From the NCBI GenBank assembly GCA_002171655.1, contig NHEC01000120.1, positions 20,503 through 84,502 of the forward strand: a stretch of DNA of 64,000 nucleotides, written 5' to 3'. Of the stretch, positions 58,287 through 64,000 are shown one piece after another. Position 1 is the stretch's first letter. Every line of letters begins with the position of its first letter. The notes beneath the pieces were generated by a model, which searched no databases, was not told where the DNA came from, and worked only from the letters and a program-made list of their open reading frames with translations. The DNA comes from Planctomycetes bacterium TMED75. Its GTDB lineage: Bacteria; Planctomycetota; Phycisphaerae; Phycisphaerales; SM1A02. The position numbers and the translations under genes are program-made.

Positions 58287-59307
58287 TTCCGACCCGCCTG
58301 CTGCTGAGGGCGCACCGTTGCAACACAGCCTCCGTACCCGGGCGCTCTTCCACCTGCGGGTCGTTTCCACCGTCTACATCGTGGTGCTTCTGGCCGGGAC
58401 CCACTGGCCGAGACTTGATCTGAGTGGCCCCGCTGGCGCTTCCGACAAGCTGATGCACTTTCTTGGATTCGGGGTTCTGATCCTGGCCATCCGCCTGGCG
58501 GGGTGGGGCGTCGGTTTCTGGGTTCTCTTCCTCTGGGGTGCCTTCGCAACCGTGTTCGTCGAGTTCACCCAGTCACTGCTTCCGATCGGACGTCATTACA
58601 GCATCGACGACATCGTGGCGGGCATGGTGGGTGTGGTGGTGGCGGGGTTGCTCGCCAGTGCAGTGCGCCCGATGGGTGGTCCACACGCCCGTTCGCTGCA
58701 CGAACGTTGGATGGCGACGAGCTGGTCTTTGCTCGCTCGTCCTTCACCCTGCATGGTCATCCTGGTGACCGGATCACTCGGAGTTCTGGTGGGGGGCCTG
58801 CTGGCGATTCCCTTTCAAGTGCTCGTCCTGGTGCCCTGGTTTCCGGACTCATTCGTTGCCTCATTGAAGGCGTTTGATCTCTTCGTCCTCGGCGGAGGCG
58901 GGGTGGGGGGGATTGCGGCGTGTGCCTGCTACCTCCACGGTCACTTCTCCGAATCAAGGCGTCTTGAGGAGTGCGGGCCCTGGGAAGTCCTGTCGCAGGC
59001 CTTTGGTTGGCGGGTGAGCTGGTGCCTGGTGCCGGCCTTTGGGCTCTCCCTGTTGCTGTTGGTGTTGTTTGACTGGGCCGGCGACCCCTCATTCTTCCTT
59101 GAAGACTCCGAGGAAGGTGGACCTGCCGTATTGTTCGGGAGATGGCAGGCCGTCCATGATTTCATGCTGGCTGGCACCGCGGTGGTCTTTGTGTTGACTG
59201 CCCTGGGCATCGGACTGGCCTGCTTCCTCTGGTGTTTCATGGTCCAGCTGGCCACCATCGCGGACCGCCCGGCCCAGACCAGTGCGGAACCGGTGGGCTC
59301 TGAGTGA
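58267..59307 (+). CDS. VanZ-like family membrane protein
   Basis: Start MAAPRTDSDPPAAEG; SDKLMHFLGFGVLILAIRL...VFVEFTQSLLPIGRHYSIDDIVAGMVGVVV matches the VanZ pattern; overlaps parA end. Confidence 0.7.
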   Translation: MAAPRTDSDPPAAEGAPLQHSLRTRALFHLRVVSTVYIVVLLAGTHWPRLDLSGPAGASDKLMHFLGFGVLILAIRLAGWGVGFWVLFLWGAFATVFVEFTQSLLPIGRHYSIDDIVAGMVGVVVAGLLASAVRPMGGPHARSLHERWMATSWSLLARPSPCMVILVTGSLGVLVGGLLAIPFQVLVLVPWFPDSFVASLKAFDLFVLGGGGVGGIAACACYLHGHFSESRRLEECGPWEVLSQAFGWRVSWCLVPAFGLSLLLLVLFDWAGDPSFFLEDSEEGGPAVLFGRWQAVHDFMLAGTAVVFVLTALGIGLACFLWCFMVQLATIADRPAQTSAEPVGSE

Positions 59308-59393
59308 AGCGGCCGACGGGGGTCTTGGGTTCCGGAGCTTCATCACCGGCCCGGATCAATCGCGGAAGTCGGAAGTTTCGTATCCTTCACGGC

Positions 59394-59882
59394 ATGATCC
59401 GACGCCTCCTGGGACTCAACGCGCTCTGCTTCATCCTTCTGTTCCCGGTACTGGGTTCCAGTCCCGGATGCTCTTCGGGTCCGCAGGTTCTCCTGGATTC
59501 AGATATCCCGACTGTTCCCAACATGTCCCAACGGCTTGGTTTCGACATCAAGCGTCGGGGCCCCATGCTGGTGGGTGGTGTGTTCGTCTTCGTCGGTCCC
59601 ATTCTCCAGATGGAGCCACTCATCAAGCGAGTGGTGAGCCGATTCACCAGTCGCGGATGGACGGTCGTGCAGGACACCTGGGGATTTCCTCGATCGGTTC
59701 TGGTCTTCGAGAAGTTTGACCGATCAGTTCGCGTGGTGCTTGATGCGGACCAACTCGAACCAGCGATGTCTCGTGCCCAGTACACGGTATCGATCATCAG
59801 CACGTCATCGGACACCCCCGCTGAGGGATCCGCACCCGAAGAAACCGGAACTACTTCCGTCGAACCCGCGAAGGCCGGCTGA
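59394..59882 (+). CDS. Hypothetical lipoprotein
   Basis: Start MIRRLLGLNALCFILLFPVLGSSPGCSSG; ORF open from 59304. Confidence 0.55.
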   Translation: MIRRLLGLNALCFILLFPVLGSSPGCSSGPQVLLDSDIPTVPNMSQRLGFDIKRRGPMLVGGVFVFVGPILQMEPLIKRVVSRFTSRGWTVVQDTWGFPRSVLVFEKFDRSVRVVLDADQLEPAMSRAQYTVSIISTSSDTPAEGSAPEETGTTSVEPAKAG

Positions 59883-59905
59883 CGCCGTCGATCTGGCAGG
59901 AGATC

Positions 59906-61531
59906 ATGGCCAACCAACGTGCTGGATTCGAACAACACGCTCGTACGGTCACCGCCTTCACTGTTCTGAGTCGTATCGGTGGTCTTGCCCGCGATGCGAC
60001 CATGAGTCGGGTGTTTGGCATCGGACCGATCATGGATGCGTTCGCATTCGGTTTCATGGTTCCCAATCTGTTTCGTCGTCTGTTTGGTGAGGGTGCTCTG
60101 AGCGCCTCCTTTCTCCCGGTATTCGTTCGTGAACTCGAAAAAGATCCGGCGACAGCTCACCATCTCGCCCGATTGCTGATCGGGCGCGCGATGCTGGTGC
60201 TCTCGGTGCTGGTAGTGGTTCTTGAAGGGATTCTGCTTGCAGGTTTCTTTCAGGGAGACCTCGAGGTGGGGATCTGGTTGCTGGCAATCATGCTTCCCTA
60301 TGCCCCCTTGATCTGTCTGGTGGCCTTGATCGGAGCGATGCTTCATGCCTACGGTCGTTTTGGACCGACCGCGGCCGCACCGATCATTCTCAACGGCATG
60401 CTGGTGTGTTCCACGCTGATTCTGGTACCTGCAGTCACGGCCGGAGCTCTCACCACCGAAGGCCAGATCATGTGGGTTGCACTCAGCGTCCTCGTGGCTG
60501 GTGTGGTGCAGGTCGTCTGGTCTCATATGGCATTGCGACGTGCGACACGCGCTGAAGGCTCGGCCGATCTTCCTCGAGCGCGACGTCTCAACCGCGAGAT
60601 CCTCATGAAGGCATTGCCCATGGCGCTGGGGCTGGGGGCGCTGCAACTCAATACCTTCATCGATGGACTGATTGCAAGCTGGCCAACCATCGTCGGTCCG
60701 ACAATTCCCTTTCTCGGCATTGACTACCCTTTGCCGGAAGGCTCAATGGCTTCGATCAGCTGGGCCCAGCGCCTCTACGAATTTCCTCTTGGGGTGTTTG
60801 GAATCGCCATTGCAACTGCAATCTTCCCCCAACTCTCACGTCAGCACGGTGCTGCCGCCGAGTTTTCGGAAACCCTTCGTCGGGGGATCCGACTCACGTT
60901 GTTCGTCGGAATACCTGCGAGTATTGGATTGCTGCTGGTTCGTGGCCCACTCACCGCAGTCATTCTTCAGGGAGCGGCATTCACCGTCGACGACACCCAG
61001 CGGACCGCATTCATCCTGATGGGCTATGCCCCTGCGATCTGGGCTTATTCGCTCAATCAGGTCTTCATTCGCGCCTTCTATGCACGGGGTGAGGCTATGA
61101 CTCCGGTGAAAGTCGCGATCGGAATGGCGGTGCTCAACCTGGTGTTGAATCTCACCCTGATCTGGACTCCCCTGGGCGTTGCGGGCCTGGCGTGGAGTAC
61201 CGCAATCTGTGCCGTTCTTCAGACCTTCATTTTGCATGCATTGCTCGAGCGACGGCTGCCCGGGATCTTGGATCACACCGTGCTTCCGGCCATCCTTCGT
61301 ATTCTTTGTGTCGGTATGTTCACTGCGATAGTCACCCTGATCGCTTCCTGGTTGATGGATCCGCGTGGGGATTCCGCACGTTGGTCCTACCAATTGCTCT
61401 CACTGGTGGTGCTCGTCGGCTGCGGTGGAGCAACCGCATTCATCTGTGCTCGCATGCTTCGAATGCCCGAGCTCTTCTGGCTGCTTGGGCGGCGGTCTGG
61501 TGCTGATCACACCCAATCAGGAACGACTTGA
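59906..61531 (+). CDS. murJ: Lipid II flippase MurJ (MviN family)
   Basis: 541 aa; TVTAFTVLSRIGGLARDATMSRVFGIGPIMDAFAFGFMVPNLFRRLFGEGALSASFLPVF. Confidence 0.95.
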   Translation: MANQRAGFEQHARTVTAFTVLSRIGGLARDATMSRVFGIGPIMDAFAFGFMVPNLFRRLFGEGALSASFLPVFVRELEKDPATAHHLARLLIGRAMLVLSVLVVVLEGILLAGFFQGDLEVGIWLLAIMLPYAPLICLVALIGAMLHAYGRFGPTAAAPIILNGMLVCSTLILVPAVTAGALTTEGQIMWVALSVLVAGVVQVVWSHMALRRATRAEGSADLPRARRLNREILMKALPMALGLGALQLNTFIDGLIASWPTIVGPTIPFLGIDYPLPEGSMASISWAQRLYEFPLGVFGIAIATAIFPQLSRQHGAAAEFSETLRRGIRLTLFVGIPASIGLLLVRGPLTAVILQGAAFTVDDTQRTAFILMGYAPAIWAYSLNQVFIRAFYARGEAMTPVKVAIGMAVLNLVLNLTLIWTPLGVAGLAWSTAICAVLQTFILHALLERRLPGILDHTVLPAILRILCVGMFTAIVTLIASWLMDPRGDSARWSYQLLSLVVLVGCGGATAFICARMLRMPELFWLLGRRSGADHTQSGTT

Positions 61532-61541
61532 GGCCACGCGC

Positions 61542-62843
61542 TCAGTCATCCAGTTCCCATTGGTTGCCATCCCGGCGGATGCGTCGATAGAGCGTGTCTC
61601 GCTCCTGGGGTACGAAGCCGGCTTCACGAATCGATCTCTGAAGGTCGGTGACGGTGGTTTCCTGGTGGGTGGAGGCTCCGTCGACGTGAGTGATGTCGTA
61701 CCAGACGACGGTGCCGTCGATGTCGTCGGCTCCGTTCTGCAGCATGACCTGCGCCATGTCCAGAGTCTGCATGATCCAGAACGCTTTGACGTGTGGGACG
61801 TTGTCGAGCATCAATCTGCAGATTGCTATGGTCCGCAGGTTTTCCAGTCCGGTCGGGCCGGGAAGATATTCCAGCGCGCTCTTGTCGGGAAAGAATGGCA
61901 GCGGAATGATCGTCTGAAAATAGCCCGTGTCGAGGCCGTCCTGCCCGGGCATTGGCAGTCGTTCATGTGGATAGTTCTGATCCGGACCACTGAGCACCAC
62001 CCCGGGACCGGTGTCGGTGATCTCCTGGACTCTTGCCCAGTTCTCAAGCGTTCGATCCTGCTGGGCTCTCAGAAGCTCCATGTGGTGTATCCGCTCGCGC
62101 CGTTCCTCCACGTGTCCGTAGAGCATCGTTGCATTTGAATTCAGCCCCAGCTCGTGGGCGGCCCGGTGAACATCCAACCATTCGTCCGAGCGAATCTTGC
62201 TTTTGAAGACTTCCGCGTGCACTCGGTCGTCGAAGACCTCCGCGCCACCTCCGGGGAGTGATTGCAGGCCGGCTTCCTTGAGGTCTCGAAGCACCGCAAG
62301 GGTACCTTCGTACTTCATTCGCTCTCGTCTGGAGATCTTCTGGAGGTGAACGATCTCGACCGCAGTGAATGCCTTGATGTGCAGTTTCGGTGCGTGCTCA
62401 CGGATGGTCGAAAGCATGTCGGTGTAGTACTCGAAGGGAAGTCGCGGATGCAGACCGCCGACAATGTGCAGTTCGGTGGCTCCCGCTTCCTGGGCCTTGA
62501 TCGCTTCTTCGCGAACCTGCTCGACCGAATACTGGTAGGCGCCATCCTCGTTGCGCTTGCGATGAAACGCACAGAAGCTGCAGCTCAGCGTGCAGATGTT
62601 CGAGTAGTTGATGTGTCGGTTGATGTTGTACCAGGCGACGTTTCCGTGCAATCTGCGTCGAACGATGTCGGCAAGTCCGCAGACCGTATGAAGGTCGGAA
62701 GTCTCGAAGAGAAGCATGCCTTCCTCTGCCGAGAGGCGACGGCCTTCCAGAACCGAATCGACTACTGGTGCCAACCTCGAATCGGTCGGTCGAAGCACCG
62801 TGGTGGGGTCGGTGGCAGGTTCACAGTGGGTCAGGGTCGTCAT
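61542..62843 (-). CDS. mqnE: Radical SAM aminofutalosine synthase (menaquinone, futalosine pathway)
   Basis: 433 aa; CTLSCSFCAF radical SAM cluster motif; LHIVGGLHPRLPFEYY, LPGGGAEVFDDRV, SNATMLYGHVEERRERIHHM. Confidence 0.88.
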   Translation of the reverse strand: MTTLTHCEPATDPTTVLRPTDSRLAPVVDSVLEGRRLSAEEGMLLFETSDLHTVCGLADIVRRRLHGNVAWYNINRHINYSNICTLSCSFCAFHRKRNEDGAYQYSVEQVREEAIKAQEAGATELHIVGGLHPRLPFEYYTDMLSTIREHAPKLHIKAFTAVEIVHLQKISRRERMKYEGTLAVLRDLKEAGLQSLPGGGAEVFDDRVHAEVFKSKIRSDEWLDVHRAAHELGLNSNATMLYGHVEERRERIHHMELLRAQQDRTLENWARVQEITDTGPGVVLSGPDQNYPHERLPMPGQDGLDTGYFQTIIPLPFFPDKSALEYLPGPTGLENLRTIAICRLMLDNVPHVKAFWIMQTLDMAQVMLQNGADDIDGTVVWYDITHVDGASTHQETTVTDLQRSIREAGFVPQERDTLYRRIRRDGNQWELDD

Positions 62844-63023
62844 CGGTCTCCAGTCGTTCGTGCAAGTGTAGGGGGTGGATTCACCAGCTGGGTCCGGTAA
62901 CAGAATGAATGAGGCGAACGATCGACACTCTTGATTCAGTCGCCCTCTCTTGTTGCCGATTCAGCATCTGTCACTCGACGAAATCCCCCTTGATGCATGG
63001 CCAGGGCCAGGGAGCCTCAGACA

Positions 63024-64000
63024 ATGTCCGATCACAAGCAAGACGGTGTTTTCAATGATTCATCCAACGGCGTCCCGAGCGAGGCAGAGACCTCCTCATT
63101 GACCGAGTCCGTCGATTCTAGCCAGCCGGATACCTCCAGGCCATCACGAATTCGATCCGATGAGGTTCTGGACCTCATCACTTCGGTAGAAAATCAGCTG
63201 GAGCAGATGCGCAGCGCTCAGTCTGATCGTGTGACCGAGATCGAGGACCTCGAGTCCCGCCGTTCACGAATCGACGAGCAAGCCGGTCAGATCGAGAGTC
63301 GTCAGCAGCAGCTCGAGCAAGGCGAGTGCGATCTCCAGGAGCGACTCGAGGAATTCAATGCTCGATTTGAGGAATTCTCCGAAAGCAAGCGCACCATGGA
63401 GGAGGCCTCCGCACGTCATCTGATTGACGTTGAAGAACATGCACTTCGAAATTCGGAACTCGATCAGCGAGAACAGAAGCTTGATGCGATGATCCAGGAC
63501 ATCGACCAGCGCCGGTCGGAGATCGAGGACTCTACCCGCACTCTCGAACGGGACCGTGCGCAGTTCACATCCGAGCGTGCGGAACTCGAAGACGACATCC
63601 GTCACGCCGAGTCCGCCATGGAAACCTACCAGACCCGGTGCAGCGAACTTGAGACCGAAGTCGGACAGTTGCGTGATCGACATGACGACATCGCGTCTCG
63701 TCTCGAGCAAAGCCAGACTGAATTCAGTGCAAGCGAGGACCAGCGCTCGGGCCTGCAGGCCGAACTGGAGCAGTTCAGAAGCGACACCCTCGATCTTTCG
63801 GACAAACTGGAGAGTGCCGCTGGGTGCATTGATGAACTTGAACTGAACCTCGAATCAGCACGCGGCGAGCTTCGTGCCATCGAAACCGAACGTGATTCCG
63901 CTCTTGAGGTCGTTTCCGCTCGAGATCAGGAGCTCTCTGAGCTTCAGTCGAACCTCGAACTGGCGATGAACCGTCTGCAATCACTTGCGACCGCAGTGGC
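63024..64000 (+). CDS. Long coiled-coil protein (3' end beyond window)
   Basis: Manual translation from ATG 63024 (MSDHKQDGVFNDSSNGVPSEAETSS...) stays open to 64000; Glu/Gln/Arg/Asp/Ser/Leu heptad-like composition throughout. Not in the ORF track because it lacks a stop in the window. Confidence 0.75.
   Translation, partial: MSDHKQDGVFNDSSNGVPSEAETSSLTESVDSSQPDTSRPSRIRSDEVLDLITSVENQLEQMRSAQSDRVTEIEDLESRRSRIDEQAGQIESRQQQLEQGECDLQERLEEFNARFEEFSESKRTMEEASARHLIDVEEHALRNSELDQREQKLDAMIQDIDQRRSEIEDSTRTLERDRAQFTSERAELEDDIRHAESAMETYQTRCSELETEVGQLRDRHDDIASRLEQSQTEFSASEDQRSGLQAELEQFRSDTLDLSDKLESAAGCIDELELNLESARGELRAIETERDSALEVVSARDQELSELQSNLELAMNRLQSLATAV

Noticed and set aside
59387-60646. 419-aa minus-strand ORF opposite the lipoprotein and murJ
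   Set aside because: Overlaps the unambiguous murJ start; shadow ORF.

Overview
A 64 kb, GC-rich, gene-dense bacterial chromosomal window. Planctomycete-like is a guess from protein flavour only. It holds about 49 protein genes, and I recognised no rRNA, tRNA, CRISPR array or transposon. Main blocks: (1) two tandem secreted Clp/S49-fold proteins, the first truncated at the window start; (2) a maltodextrin/alpha-glucan locus (MFS sugar transporter, OprB-like porin, GlgP, MalQ, secreted GH13 amylase) divergent from an ABC importer in which the MalE-like binding protein and MalF-like permease are one polypeptide; (3) CstA and a nucleoside phosphorylase; (4) an RND tripartite efflux operon followed by an HD-domain gene; (5) a poorly characterised 27.4-32.2 kb island encoding an HEPN-like protein, a divergent sigma-70-like protein, a hypothetical protein with a probable 1-nt frameshift, and a protein with a Lon-protease-like (S16) fold but no ATPase; (6) housekeeping and operonic genes (sulfatase, FolC, LeuS, DUF2007-like, DUF58/transglutaminase pair, PilZ, PabB, PPDK, HIT, NadC, BirA, nitroreductase, ParA, VanZ, MurJ, MqnE); (7) a long coiled-coil protein running off the right edge. 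The best candidates for something undescribed are the HEPN/sigma-like/Lon-like island and, less novel in principle, the MalE-MalF fusion. All family calls were made by eye from the translations; no database search was run.
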